DNA from: Oscillatoria nigro-viridis PCC 7112
GTDB taxonomy: Bacteria; Cyanobacteriota; Cyanobacteriia; Cyanobacteriales; Microcoleaceae
DNA: 64,000 nucleotides
Direction: 5' to 3'
Assembly (NCBI RefSeq): GCF_000317475.1
Contig: NC_019729.1
Span: forward strand, 1,130,501-1,194,500
The position numbers were made by a program, and so were the translations under genes. Below, one piece after another: positions 9,296 to 18,960 of the stretch. How positions within the stretch are numbered: the stretch's first letter is position 1; every line of letters begins with the position of its first letter. The notes beneath the pieces were generated by a model, which saw nothing but the letters and a program-made list of their open reading frames with translations, made no database searches and was not told where the DNA came from.

Positions 9296-10369
9296 CTAAT
9301 AACTCTTGTACAGTTCCATAATATCGCTGAGGGCCATTCTTGAATTTGCTCCTAAAGTTAGCGGCGATGTGTGTCCTCGCTGCAAGTGTTCTGCCGCCGC
9401 ACAGCCGATCATTGCTGCGTTGTCTGTACAATATTTTAATGGCGGAAACAATACTCGCAAGTTGTGTTTTGCGGCTGCTGTTTGTAAGTGTTTTCGCAGT
9501 CCGCTGTTTGCTGCAACTCCGCCACCCACGACAATAGTGGTAAGCCCGAAATTTACGGCACAGTCGATCGCTCTTTTTGTTAAACCCTTGGCTACTGTTT
9601 CCTGAAAGCTGGCCGCAATATCATTAATTGTAGAGGCAGGCAAGATGCCTTCCTCGCCCACATTGTTATTTTGTTTTTTGAGTTTCTGCACTAATTGCAA
9701 AACTGCGGTTTTCAAGCCGCTAAAACTACTGTCGTAAGGATGGTAGCCGCCACCAGGCAAGGAAATTCTGCCTTCTGGTAGAGGGTATGCTTGGGGATTG
9801 CCAAGGGCGGCCAATTTGTCAATCAGCGGCCCGCCGGGATATCCTAGCTGCAACAGTCTCGCGACTTTATCAAAAGCTTCGCCGGCGGCGTCGTCGCGTG
9901 TTTGTCCTACAGTTTCATAAACGCCGCAATCTTTGACGTAAATAAAGCTAGTATGTCCCCCGGAAACTAACAAACACAAAAACGGTGGCTGCAAGTCGGG
10001 TTCGGTAAGGTAAGAAGCGTAGATGTGCCCTTCGAGGTGGTGGACGCCTAAAAAAGGTTTTTGATGGACTATTGCCAAGCTTTTCGCCGCTGTCAGCCCG
10101 ACTAACAATGCACCTACTAAACCGGGGGCACAAGTCGCTGCAATGCCGTCAATTTCTGACCAACTCAGGTTTGCTTCACACAGACACTGGGCAATTACCT
10201 GATTGAGCATTTCTAGGTGACTCCGCGAAGCCACTTCCGGTACTACCCCGCCATACTGCTCGTGGATTTTAATTTGCGATGCTACAACATTGCTGCAAAC
10301 TTGACGATTCTTAACAATTGCTGCTGCTGTTTCGTCACAACTTGTTTCGATTGCGAAAATGGTTGCCAT
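9296..10369 (-). CDS. tsaD: tRNA N6-adenosine threonylcarbamoyltransferase
   Basis: A 357-residue TsaD (Kae1/Gcp) that transfers the threonylcarbamoyl group to A37 of ANN-decoding tRNAs with TsaB and TsaE. Visible are the N-terminal ATPase fold ([11 protein letters not shown]), metal-binding HHLEGH near residues 110-115, SGGHTSF, and [10 protein letters not shown] near the C-terminus. Around residues 237-247 a short GEEGILPAS segment is encoded by a copy of the dispersed palindrome core (GGCAGGCAAGATGCC), suggesting an in-frame repeat insertion. It is divergent from psaF. Confidence 0.95.
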   Translation of the reverse strand: MATIFAIETSCDETAAAIVKNRQVCSNVVASQIKIHEQYGGVVPEVASRSHLEMLNQVIAQCLCEANLSWSEIDGIAATCAPGLVGALLVGLTAAKSLAIVHQKPFLGVHHLEGHIYASYLTEPDLQPPFLCLLVSGGHTSFIYVKDCGVYETVGQTRDDAAGEAFDKVARLLQLGYPGGPLIDKLAALGNPQAYPLPEGRISLPGGGYHPYDSSFSGLKTAVLQLVQKLKKQNNNVGEEGILPASTINDIAASFQETVAKGLTKRAIDCAVNFGLTTIVVGGGVAANSGLRKHLQTAAAKHNLRVLFPPLKYCTDNAAMIGCAAAEHLQRGHTSPLTLGANSRMALSDIMELYKSY

Positions 10370-10698
10370 TAACTGGTAATTTTATTTGATAGGTTAGTTA
10401 TTGCTAGCTTAACTAATTCGGCGCGAGTCCCCGCTCTACCTGTAATCAGGTTATTGTTAAGGGATTTTTGCCCGATCGACAGGTAAGATCATCATCTGAT
10501 GCCATGAAGGAATATCCTCGCGGTATTGCTAGCTCAGCATTGACCTATGAAAACGCTAATCCCTCATTCTCTTGGGATTTGCCGCATCAATGATGGATAC
10601 TTTACACTGTCAACAAACACGGTAATCTGGATTCCAGATCGGCAAGTTGAAATGCTTGTACAAAAACTTATTGTTTTGTAACAAAAGGAAACAATTCC
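10370..10698. other. tsaD-psaF divergent intergenic region
   Basis: This 329-base gap must carry the promoters of both flanking genes. I see no RNA gene or repeat. A Shine-Dalgarno-like AAAGGA precedes the psaF ATG by about 8 bases. No promoter can be placed with confidence. Confidence 0.4.
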
Positions 10699-11187
10699 AT
10701 GCGACGATTGTTTGCTGCAATTTTAGTGTTGAGTGTCTGGATCAGTTTTGCTCCAGTTGCTTCGGCTTACAATTTAGTGCCGTGCAAGGACTCTCCCGAA
10801 TTCAAGGAACTGGCTAAAAATGCCCGTTCTACGAATGGCGACCCCGCATCTGCCAAAGCAAGATTCGATCGCTATTCTCAAGCTATGTGCGGCCCGGAAG
10901 GATACCCGCACTTGATCGTAGACGGCAATTTGAGCAAAGCCGGAGACTTTTTGATTCCCAGCGTGCTGTTCTTGTATATCGCAGGTTGGATTGGTTGGGT
11001 AGGCCGTTCTTATCTGCAAGCAGCCAAAAAATCTGACTCTCCTGAGGAAAAAGAGATTATTATCGATGTTCCAAAGGCAGTCGCATTGATGCTGAGTGGC
11101 TTTTTGTGGCCTCTAGCAGCTCTCAAAGAAATCACCACTGGTGAAATGTTTGCGAAGGACGACGAAATTACTGTTTCGCCGCGCTAG
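10699..11187 (+). CDS. psaF: Photosystem I reaction centre subunit III (PsaF)
   Basis: A 162-residue PsaF. An N-terminal signal peptide ([20 protein letters not shown]) exports the first part to the thylakoid lumen, and the mature end begins [13 protein letters not shown] hydrophobic stretch ([19 protein letters not shown]) is the membrane helix. The subunit sits at the lumenal electron-donor side near the plastocyanin/cytochrome c6 docking site. psaJ follows 117 bases downstream, the usual psaFJ operon. Confidence 0.97.
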   Translation: MRRLFAAILVLSVWISFAPVASAYNLVPCKDSPEFKELAKNARSTNGDPASAKARFDRYSQAMCGPEGYPHLIVDGNLSKAGDFLIPSVLFLYIAGWIGWVGRSYLQAAKKSDSPEEKEIIIDVPKAVALMLSGFLWPLAALKEITTGEMFAKDDEITVSPR

Positions 11188-11304
11188 CAATTTGGGATTT
11201 TAGATTTTAGATTTTAGTTGGTTTACAAATTCCCAGCCTAAAATCCTTAATCTAAAATCGGTTCGCATAATTTAAGTTGTCTCGACTTTTGAGGAGCAGT
11301 ATTC

Positions 11305-11433
11305 ATGCAATACTTTCTGAAGTATCTTTCGACCGCACCAGTATTGGCAGCAGCTTGGATGGTGATAACGGCGGGAATTTTAATTGAATTCAACCGTTTT
11401 TTCCCAGACTTGCTTTTCCATCCGATGCCATAA
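11305..11433 (+). CDS. psaJ: Photosystem I subunit IX (PsaJ)
   Basis: A 42-residue protein, [18 protein letters not shown] through [11 protein letters not shown], matching PsaJ in length and sequence. It has a single membrane helix and pairs with PsaF at the edge of the PSI monomer. A GAGGAG ribosome binding site lies about 10 bases before the ATG. It is co-transcribed with psaF. Confidence 0.95.
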   Translation: MQYFLKYLSTAPVLAAAWMVITAGILIEFNRFFPDLLFHPMP

Positions 11434-11601
11434 AAAATCAGTGGATTTAGGTTCCCCAACCTAGGAAAAAAGTTGAGAGTTTTGAAGTTGGAGCGGTGAT
11501 TTATCAAGTTATTTCAAAGCTCAAATATCAAAACTCTCAAACCGGAGCAGTGAGTGCAAAACCAGCGCCTAAATGGGTGAAAGCCAAGGATATAAACTAT
11601 T

Positions 11602-11706
11602 TATAGCCTTTCTCAGTAATATGAGGTGCAGGCTCGATCGGCGGGAATAGGCCTCCGTGGGAATAGGCCTCCGCGGGCACACCTCACCAAGATTGAGAAC
11701 TGCTGT
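11602..11706. repeat. MITE-like element, family B copy 1
   Basis: The left end TATAGCCTTTCTCAGTAATA and a right end reading (on the other strand) GCAGTTCTCAATCTTGGTGAG form imperfect terminal inverted repeats. The same ends occur at 17579-17688, in degenerate form at 12939-13020, and as a right half at about 58056-58137. The core is variable. Confidence 0.6.
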
Positions 11707-11726
11707 AGTTATCAAATTAGTTCCCA

Positions 11727-11868
11727 ATGACTAATGGCTAATGATTAATGATTAATGATTAATGATTAATGATTAATGACTAATGACTAATGACCGCTGA
11801 CTGCTGACTACTGACTGCTGACTGCTGACTGCTGACTACTGACTACTGACTACTGACTACTGACTAAT
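11727..11868. repeat. Long heptameric tandem repeat array
   Basis: About 20 consecutive seven-base units, first TGATTAA, then TGACTAA, then TGACTGC/TGACTAC variants, ending 11 bases before the amidase start codon. The gradual change of unit suggests stepwise expansion by slippage. It is not a CRISPR array because it has no spacers. Confidence 0.85.
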
Positions 11869-11879
11869 ATTGTGAATCG

Positions 11880-12692
11880 ATGAAGTCTTATCTCGCCGCA
11901 GCAATTCAAATGACTAGCTTGCCTGACCTGCAAAAAAATTTGGTTCAGGCAGAGGAATTAATCGACCTGGCAGTGCGTCGGGGTGCAGAGTTAGTTTCCT
12001 TACCAGAAAATTTCTCGTTTATGGGAGAAGAGGAGGAAAAGATTGCTTCAGCAGAGGCGATCGGGCTCCTGAGCGAAAAATTCCTCAAAACGATGGCCCA
12101 GCGGTTCCAGGTAACGATTCTGGGCGGCGGGTTTCCGGTGCCGACGGAGGGGGGGAAGGTATACAATACCTCTTTGCTGGTAGACCAAAACGGCACTGAA
12201 GTGGCAAGGTACAGAAAAGTACATTTGTTCGATGTGAATGTGCCAGACGGCATTACTTACAGGGAATCGAACACTGTGAAAGCTGGTGAAGAGTTGCCAC
12301 CGATTTATGTGTCGCCGGAGTTGGGGACGCTGGGACTTTCGGTGTGCTATGACGTGCGGTTCCCGGAGGTGTACAGGCATTTGTCGTACAAGGGTGCCGA
12401 TATTTTGTTCGTGCCGGCGGCGTTTACGGCTTACACTGGCAAGGATCACTGGAAGGTTTTGTTGCAAGCTAGGGCGATCGAGAATACTTGTTATACGATC
12501 GCCCCAGCACAAACTGGCCGCCACTACGGTCGCCGTCAAACTCACGGTCACGCGATGATTGTAGACCCTTGGGGTGTGGTTTTGGCGGATGCTGGAGAGG
12601 AACCGGGTGTGGCGATTGCAGAAATTAATCCCGATAGACTAGAACAAGTCCGCCGCCAGATGCCGTCGCTGCAACACCGGGTTTTTCTGTGA
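11880..12692 (+). CDS. Nitrilase-superfamily amidase (Nit1/deaminated glutathione amidase type)
   Basis: A 270-residue carbon-nitrogen hydrolase. The catalytic triad is visible: Glu in LPENFSF (about 43), Lys in YRKVHLFD, Cys in SVCYDVRFPE. The best-fitting branch is Nit1/NitA, which hydrolyses deaminated glutathione made by transaminase side reactions. Omega-amidase activity is the main alternative. A strong terminator follows. The ATG at 11880 directly follows the heptamer array and has no clear ribosome binding site. Confidence 0.82.
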   Translation: MKSYLAAAIQMTSLPDLQKNLVQAEELIDLAVRRGAELVSLPENFSFMGEEEEKIASAEAIGLLSEKFLKTMAQRFQVTILGGGFPVPTEGGKVYNTSLLVDQNGTEVARYRKVHLFDVNVPDGITYRESNTVKAGEELPPIYVSPELGTLGLSVCYDVRFPEVYRHLSYKGADILFVPAAFTAYTGKDHWKVLLQARAIENTCYTIAPAQTGRHYGRRQTHGHAMIVDPWGVVLADAGEEPGVAIAEINPDRLEQVRRQMPSLQHRVFL

Positions 12693-12695
12693 AGG

Positions 12696-12724
12696 AATTT
12701 TGAGACCCATTGGGTCTCAAAATT
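12696..12724 (+). terminator. Terminator after the amidase gene
   Basis: A perfect 14-bp inverted repeat (AATTTTGAGACCCA and its complement) starts three bases after the stop codon. The A-rich/T-rich arms make it usable in both directions. Confidence 0.7.
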
Positions 12725-12938
12725 TCAGTCCCGGTCAATTGATTTTAGATTTTAGATTTTAGATTTTAGAGGTAGCAGGGCGATCGCGAACAATGCGAAA
12801 GCAATTTTACAATTGAAGAATCGGCCCCATACCTGCTCGTATAACATAATATAGCAACCGCTATATCGGTGTTGACACAAATAACGTCATGAATAGATCC
12901 CGCGATCCCTTGCTTCGTCAACGGTTTGAGTGGGATAC

Positions 12939-13020
12939 TAGAGCCTTTCTCAGTAACATCAAGAGTTCTGGGATATAGGTCACAGCGGGCGTACCTCACA
13001 AAGCGATCGAACTGCTATAT
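12939..13020. repeat. MITE-like element, family B degenerate copy
   Basis: TAGAGCCTTTCTCAGTAACA at the left and GCGTACCTCACAAAGCG...AACTGCTATAT at the right match the ends of family B, with an altered core. The rest of the gap between the amidase and ilvH holds a TTTAGATTTTAGATTT tract (about 12739-12770) and no gene. Confidence 0.5.
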
Positions 13021-13022
13021 GT

Positions 13023-13056
13023 AACTGTCAACTGTCAACTGTCAACTGTCAACTGC
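13023..13056. repeat. Heptameric tandem repeat
   Basis: Five copies of AACTGTC in tandem upstream of ilvH. The same class of repeat occurs at 58239-58268. Confidence 0.8.
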
Positions 13057-13151
13057 TATATATTGTTTAATACAGGTTCAATGACCGTGCGGTTCTGCTA
13101 AAAGGCGAATTGGCGAAAGTAGAATGGCACGAAATGCGTCTTTTTGGAGAA

Positions 13152-13670
13152 ATGAAACACACTCTTTCGGTTTTAGTTGAAGATGAAGCGGGTGTCCTCA
13201 CTCGAATTGCTGGTTTGTTTGCCCGTCGGGGTTTTAATATTGAAAGTCTGGCCGTTGGCCCGGCGGAGCAAGGGGGAGTGTCTCGGATTACGATGGTTGT
13301 ACCGGGAGATGACCAGATTATCGAACAGTTGACAAAGCAACTGTACAAGTTGATTAACGTGCTTAAAGTTCAGGATATAACGGAAATTCCCTGTGTGGAA
13401 CGGGAGTTGATGTTGCTGAAAGTTAATGCTGCTAGCGGGACGCGATCGGAGATAATTGAGTTAGCTCAAATTTTTAGAGCGCGAGTGGTGGATATTGGTG
13501 ATGATACGCTGACATTGGAAGTTGTGGGAGATCCCGGTAAAATGGTGGCGATCGTCCAGGTTCTGAATAGATTTGGGATTAAGGAAATTGCTCGTACTGG
13601 GAAAATTGCCCTGACGCGGGAGTCGGGGGTAAATACAGAGTTTCTCAAGTCTTTGGAAGCGAAAGTTTAA
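13152..13670 (+). CDS. ilvH: Acetolactate synthase small (regulatory) subunit
   Basis: A 172-residue IlvH with an N-terminal ACT domain ([34 protein letters not shown]) and the C-terminal ALS_ss_C domain. It binds valine and gives feedback control to the large subunit in branched-chain amino-acid synthesis. I choose ATG 13152 because the family starts [10 protein letters not shown]; in-frame starts at 13110 (TTG) and 13134 (ATG) would add residues the family lacks. The large subunit gene is not nearby. Confidence 0.93.
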   Translation: MKHTLSVLVEDEAGVLTRIAGLFARRGFNIESLAVGPAEQGGVSRITMVVPGDDQIIEQLTKQLYKLINVLKVQDITEIPCVERELMLLKVNAASGTRSEIIELAQIFRARVVDIGDDTLTLEVVGDPGKMVAIVQVLNRFGIKEIARTGKIALTRESGVNTEFLKSLEAKV

Positions 13671-13712
13671 GGAAGAAGGAAGAAGGAAGAAGGAAGAAGG
13701 AAGAAGGAAGAA
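13671..13712. repeat. GGAAGAA tandem repeat after ilvH
   Basis: About six copies of the seven-base unit GGAAGAA immediately after the ilvH stop codon. A similar array occurs at 30609-30663 beside the Ser/Thr kinase. Confidence 0.85.
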
Positions 13713-13811
13713 GGTTTTAACTTCCACTTGCTAATTTCTAATTTCCAATTTTCAATTCCCTATTCCCGATTCCGAATTAGCAATTCCCAATGATTCATTA
13801 CCCATGACTCA

Positions 13812-16800
13812 TTACCATTTAGGTTGACTTTCTATCAAAAGTGTGGCTGCGATGCTGTCTATCGGCTTTGAGAAAAAGTATCCTTGTCCGTATTCGCATT
13901 GCAGCGCTCTGAGTAAATTAAGCTGTTCGCTGGTTTCGATTCCTTCAGCAATTACATCCATACCTAAATGACTGGCTAAAATTAAAATAGTCTGTACAAT
14001 CGCTTCGTTGCCTTCATCTTCAGTCATGCGGCTGACAAAAGCTCGATCGATTTTTAAAGCATCAGTTGGAAAAGTGTGCAGGCGGCTCAAAGAAGAATAG
14101 CCAGTGCCGAAATCGTCAATATATAATTGAATTTCTAAATTTTTCAATTCCGCGAGGATAGCGACTGCTGATTCGGCATTGTCCATGATGACGCCTTCAG
14201 TAATTTCTACCTTTAAAGTGCGGGGGTCAAGCTGAGTTTCTTGTAAAATTTCGCGAATGCGATCGATTAAATCCGGTTGTTTAAATTGTTGGTTAGAAAG
14301 GTTGACGCTGACAGTCAACGGCGGATTTGCTGGGAATTTTTGGTGCCACTCGTGGATCTGATGACAGGCCGATCGCATCATCCACCAACCAATAGGTATA
14401 ATCAATCTAGTTTCTTCAGCCACTAAAATAAACTCGCCGGGAGATACGACACCCCGCTCCGGGTGATACCACCGCAGCAGCGCTTCAAAACCGCTGATTT
14501 TACCCGTAATTAGAGAGACGATGGGCTGATAGTAAAGCTGAAATTCCTGGGAGTCTAAAGCGCGCCGCAGGTCGTTTTCCAGTTGCAAAAGGGCGACGGC
14601 GCGAGTGTGCATACTTAAGTCAAAAACTTCGTGGCGAGCTTTGCCCAATCCCTTAGCATGATACATGGCAGCATCTGCATCTCGGAGCAGTTCTTCAGGC
14701 CGATCGTACAATATGGGGAACGGGGCATTGGGAACAGGAGAGTCAGAAGATAAGCAAGACAAAGAAGTTTCCCGATCGATATTGCCCAGATTTTCGGGAC
14801 TCGACAGTTTGCGGGTTTCCCTTGGATACGGAGGAAAACCAGAACAAACAATCCCAATGCTAGCACTGGTAAAAACTTGATACTCGTTAAGGTAAAAAGG
14901 CTCTGCCAGTTCCGCTTGCACTCGTTCGGCAATCTGGATCGCATCCTCGCTGCTTTTGATATTTTCCAGCAAAATAGCGAATTCGTCGCCGCCGAGACGG
15001 GCAACGGTATCTCCCGCGCGCAAACAGATTCCCAGGCGCTGCGCGATCGCGATCAGCAACCGGTCGCCCACTAAATGCCCCAAACTGTCGTTAACAACCT
15101 TAAAGCGATCGATATCGATAAACAGCACCGCAAACCAAATCTCGGGGCGGCGTTTTGAAAGCTCGATCGCGTGTCCCAAGCGATCCATAAATAAAGCTCG
15201 GTTGGGCAAACCGGTTAGCATATCGTGCAAAGCATCGTGTACTAACTTCTCTTCTGCTATTTTGCGGAGGGTAATATCTTCGACAGTGCCTTCGTAGTAA
15301 AGTAAATTTCCGTCAGGGTCGCGAACTGCCCGGCCGTTCTCGGAAACCCAGATAGTAGTGCCGTCAGCGCGGTAAACTTGGGACTCGAACTCAGACACAA
15401 AACCGTGTTTTTCGATCGCGCGCAAAAACTCCACGCGGCGGTTGGGATCGAGGTAAAGTTGGCGGTCTATGTCTTGGATATTCGCGATCAAGTCGGCCGC
15501 CGACTCGTAACCGTAAATTCTCGCCAAAGCAGGGTTAGCGCTGAGGTAGCGTCCGTCGGGCGTTGTCTGGAAAATGCCTTCGATCGCATTTTCAAAGATA
15601 CTGCGGTATTTCTCTTCCGCCTGTTGCAGCGCGAATTCTGCCTGCTTGCGATCGCTGATATCGGTCAAGGTGCCGAGATAGCCCAGAACTTCCCCGCTTT
15701 GGGTCATTTCTGGCACTGCTTGCCAAAATACCCAGGTTGTGAAGTCACCGTTGCAAAAGCGGTACTCTAACTTACAGGGCAACTTGTCTGTGACAGCGCG
15801 ATACCACTGGCTCAAAACGCGCTCGCGGTCTTCGGGATGCAAACTTTGCGCCCAACCTTCGCCTAGTGCCTTTGGCGCAGTCAGTCCCGCCATCTCCAAA
15901 AATCGCTCATTGACGTACAAGCAATCTCCAGCAGCGTCGGCGCGGAAAATCCCGACCGGCAGTATTTTTGCCAAGGTGTAATAGCGGTATTCGCTTTCTA
16001 GCAGCGCGCTGGCAGCTACTTTAGTCTCTGTGATGTCAAACATTGCGCCTTGAAGGATGACAGACTTGCTTGCTTCATCCCGAACTGCGGTCGCTCGATC
16101 GCGGAACCAGACGACTCGCCCGTTGCGGGCGATCGCGCGGTATTCTGAAACCAGCGACCCCTCGCAGAAGATATCTTCTCCATCGCTGAATTTCTGTGTG
16201 GCGTTTTCCACTAACACGCGGTCACGGTCTTCTGGGTGAACGAGTTTCAGCCACAGGTCGGGATCTGCTCTCCACTCAGCTACAGAATAACCTAGAAAAG
16301 TCTCGATTTGCGGGCTGATGTAAAGTTTGGCAGCCTTGCGGTTGAGGGGAGAAATGTAGGTGACAGCGGGCATTTGTTCTACCAGGGCGCAGTATTTCGC
16401 TTCTACAGTGGACAGTGCTGCTTCTAGGCGCTGCCGCTCTAATTCGGCGGCTGCCCGTCCGGCAAAAATATTGAGAATTAATCGGAATTTGGCAAGATGT
16501 GCTTCCACCAGGGGTCGATCGTGGAAAATACAAATAATGCCTAAAGGTTCGCCGTAAGAGTTTTTCAGCAAGACTCCCAGGAAACTGCGCGCACCTGTAA
16601 CTACCGGTCTGCGGTCTTCGGGAAAGGTTTCCAAGAGGTAGTCTGGACAGGAATACATTCCCTCCTCCAGCACCCGCGCTTCGGGAGTATTGGCGGTTTC
16701 GCACTCAAAGTTTGGCTGCTGCTGTCCGTCGCTCCAAAAACTGATAACTTGCAATCTATCGGCAGCAGCATCGGTGCGTGCCTTCGACTTAATCGATTTG

Positions 16801-17357
16801 GCAGCGACGGCGGTGCGAACTCCGAGTGCTAAGGCTAAGTGGCTAACTAAGGCATCAAAGAATTCTGCTCCTCCCGGCGACTCAGTACCTGCTAAGATTT
16901 CGCCCAGCAAATCTTCCTCTAATTGCTCGGAAGCAGTAACTTTGGGATGATTCTCGGCATTCGGGCGATCGGGATTTTCCCCCATCGAACCCGAAATGCT
17001 CGGACTTAGGGTTTTGCTGGTTCCAGACCCCACAATAGGCGAAGAATTCACAGTTAGGCCCTGTTGCTTGGCCAAGAATACAGCGTGCCCAATACCTAAA
17101 ACTTTACCCAAAAAGCTGTCAGTTGCCGCCCACAGATTTGAGTTGGGGAAAATCAAAAAGTTTTTCCGCCTTTTCAATCCTGCAGATAAATCGTCGGGCT
17201 TTAATTCTGCCAACTGCCGTTGCTCTTGGGCTGGCGGTAGACTGGAAAGCCTTCGGTGGCACTTGAGATAAATCGCCGACACCAAGGCTAAAGTCGCCGA
17301 TAATCCCAGAAGATATGCAAGAATCTCAAAGTAAAAAAATAAATCTAGCTCGAACAT
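13812..17357 (-). CDS. Membrane-anchored GAF/PAS-GGDEF-EAL c-di-GMP protein
   Basis: A 1181-residue bifunctional signalling protein. Order: N-terminal membrane helix (about 9-31), a GAF-like region (about 160-305), three PAS/PAC domains (about 320-445, 455-575, 585-700), GGDEF (about 705-870) and EAL (about 925-1175). The GGDEF motif is intact at 789-793, with an inhibitory RxxD site (RAGD, 780-783) five residues upstream. The EAL side keeps FEALLRW, ITEGVIMDN, DDFGTGYSS and AEGIET. Both cyclase and phosphodiesterase may be active. It stands alone on the minus strand. Confidence 0.93.
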   Translation of the reverse strand: MFELDLFFYFEILAYLLGLSATLALVSAIYLKCHRRLSSLPPAQEQRQLAELKPDDLSAGLKRRKNFLIFPNSNLWAATDSFLGKVLGIGHAVFLAKQQGLTVNSSPIVGSGTSKTLSPSISGSMGENPDRPNAENHPKVTASEQLEEDLLGEILAGTESPGGAEFFDALVSHLALALGVRTAVAAKSIKSKARTDAAADRLQVISFWSDGQQQPNFECETANTPEARVLEEGMYSCPDYLLETFPEDRRPVVTGARSFLGVLLKNSYGEPLGIICIFHDRPLVEAHLAKFRLILNIFAGRAAAELERQRLEAALSTVEAKYCALVEQMPAVTYISPLNRKAAKLYISPQIETFLGYSVAEWRADPDLWLKLVHPEDRDRVLVENATQKFSDGEDIFCEGSLVSEYRAIARNGRVVWFRDRATAVRDEASKSVILQGAMFDITETKVAASALLESEYRYYTLAKILPVGIFRADAAGDCLYVNERFLEMAGLTAPKALGEGWAQSLHPEDRERVLSQWYRAVTDKLPCKLEYRFCNGDFTTWVFWQAVPEMTQSGEVLGYLGTLTDISDRKQAEFALQQAEEKYRSIFENAIEGIFQTTPDGRYLSANPALARIYGYESAADLIANIQDIDRQLYLDPNRRVEFLRAIEKHGFVSEFESQVYRADGTTIWVSENGRAVRDPDGNLLYYEGTVEDITLRKIAEEKLVHDALHDMLTGLPNRALFMDRLGHAIELSKRRPEIWFAVLFIDIDRFKVVNDSLGHLVGDRLLIAIAQRLGICLRAGDTVARLGGDEFAILLENIKSSEDAIQIAERVQAELAEPFYLNEYQVFTSASIGIVCSGFPPYPRETRKLSSPENLGNIDRETSLSCLSSDSPVPNAPFPILYDRPEELLRDADAAMYHAKGLGKARHEVFDLSMHTRAVALLQLENDLRRALDSQEFQLYYQPIVSLITGKISGFEALLRWYHPERGVVSPGEFILVAEETRLIIPIGWWMMRSACHQIHEWHQKFPANPPLTVSVNLSNQQFKQPDLIDRIREILQETQLDPRTLKVEITEGVIMDNAESAVAILAELKNLEIQLYIDDFGTGYSSLSRLHTFPTDALKIDRAFVSRMTEDEGNEAIVQTILILASHLGMDVIAEGIETSEQLNLLRALQCEYGQGYFFSKPIDSIAATLLIESQPKW

Positions 17358-17578
17358 CGATTAGCACCGCTCGACAATTATTGTAGTTATCTGAAGCCAA
17401 TCTATTTAAAAATAACTAAGTATCGTCACGGATGGGTAACGAATACAAGGTCAGATCGCCCTGAAGGCGACAAGAGAGTTAACAGTTCACAAAAAACCGG
17501 GCAATACTTGACATTACGCAACTTTTTGTGGTTCTTTTCGTACAGGATCAACCCGTACAGGTGAAATTGCAAACACAT

Positions 17579-17688
17579 ATATAGCCTTTCTCAGTAATAT
17601 GAGGTGCACGCTTGATAAGCGGGCATTGGGCATTGGGCATTGGGCATTGGGCATTGGGCATACCTCACCAAGATTGAGAACTGCTATA
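17579..17688. repeat. MITE-like element, family B copy 2
   Basis: TATAGCCTTTCTCAGTAATA at the left and CTCACCAAGATTGAGAACTG...CTATAT at the right. The core is made of four to five copies of GGGCATT. It ends about 20 bases from the stop codon of the second tnpB. Nothing else is seen in 17358-17706. Confidence 0.6.
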
Positions 17689-17706
17689 TACGGTTGTGGC
17701 ACTCCT

Positions 17707-18872
17707 CTAAGGGGGTGAGTTTACGTTTACTTTTCTAATCATATTTAACGCTGCATTCACATCAGCATTAATCCGACTTTCATTCCCAGACCGAAACCAC
17801 CCGCGTTTACCGCTCTTACCCTGGTAAGACTCTTGCTTACCGACAGGCTCTAAATCCCAAAAGCGGCAGTTATTTGTATAAGAGGCTTCTGTAACTATTA
17901 GCTTGATTCCGACTAACTCAGCTTTGCAAGTAATAAATTTTACGAGCTGGGCATAAGGAATTACCACAAAAACATGAAGCTTTTTTTCTAATTTTATATT
18001 CTGTTTTTCGACAGCATTTGTGCCAATAATTAACTGGATTATTTTCTCATCCACCAACTGCTTGACAATCAAACCGATCGTTTGACAAAAGTATTTTTCT
18101 AATCGCTTGTTTCGATTAAATGTAATTTGCTGGATTTGGCCTGCGGTAGATTTTATCCGAGCGATGTTTGACAGTAAAAATGCTCGGCGCTGATTGAAAC
18201 CTTGATTGATTGATTTGAGATGTTTTTTATCATAAATAGTTGGAGTAAATGTTGGATTGTTAGGTGCCAAAGCGACGAGGCGATCGATCCCTAAATCTAT
18301 ACCTGCTCTGAGGTGGTAATTTAAATCCACCAACGTTACAGGCTTTTGATGAGCCACCTCAAAAAAGTAGATTGCTGTTGCAGGAACTACCCTTACCTTT
18401 ATGACATCTTGGGACTTTGTAGAAATTATTATGTCACTTTGAGATAAATGAAGTAGTCTATTATTGGGGTTTATCCCCCTTTTCTCTATGGATTGGTTAT
18501 CAGAACTGAACAAGTTACCTGTACAGATTTTATGTTTGTATTGGGGGATGCTGGGGAGGAATGAAACTCTAGGTATATCTCGGTCATAAGCTATTATTGA
18601 CTTTTGGCAATCCTCCCAATCGCAAACAAGTTGTTTGAGAACTTGATTGCTAATTTGATCGGGGAATGATTGAGAGCAATCTCTAGGTTTTAAGATGGTA
18701 AAAGACTGTCCGATAGTTCTAGTGCCACCAACTTTAGATCCAGAAGTAAAAAAGTGTTTTTTCATAAATGTTTACCGTAGTCGTAGAGATTTTTGGACAG
18801 AAATGATAAGTCATCAAACTGTTTATCAAACTGATGCTGACGATCTATGTAAGGCCTTTCAAAAACAATCAT
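17707..18872 (-). pseudogene. tnpB: Second IS200/IS605-type TnpB, split into two frames
   Basis: The N-terminal piece (MIVFERPYIDRQHQF to NLYDYGKHL, ending at 18762) and the main piece of 352 residues (17707-18765) overlap by ATGA and together form one TnpB. The change is a -1 shift with no canonical slippery site. The first catalytic Asp is in GIDLGIDRLVAL and the last in RINADVNAALNMI. The usual glutamate-containing ESYTSK segment reads TEASYTNNC, so the middle residue may be altered. It belongs to the branch lacking the four-cysteine zinc finger. No tnpA is adjacent. It is most likely inactive, although coupling of two polypeptides cannot be excluded. Confidence 0.72.
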
Positions 18873-18960
18873 AAATTTTGGGATAAACGAAAAGTTTTTT
18901 GTTGCTTTGCCAAGCAATATACAATAAAGTTTAGGGATTATCCAATCTAGTGTAACACCC

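Noticed and set aside
10370..10698. tRNA or riboswitch in the tsaD-psaF gap
   Set aside because: No cloverleaf, T-loop sequence or known riboswitch core could be found by eye.
11727..11868. Regular repeat array that could be mistaken for a CRISPR
   Set aside because: The units are seven bases in direct tandem with no spacers, and no cas genes are present.
17514..17702. Open frame of 62 codons on the minus strand
   Set aside because: It is translated from the GGGCATT units of a family B repeat.
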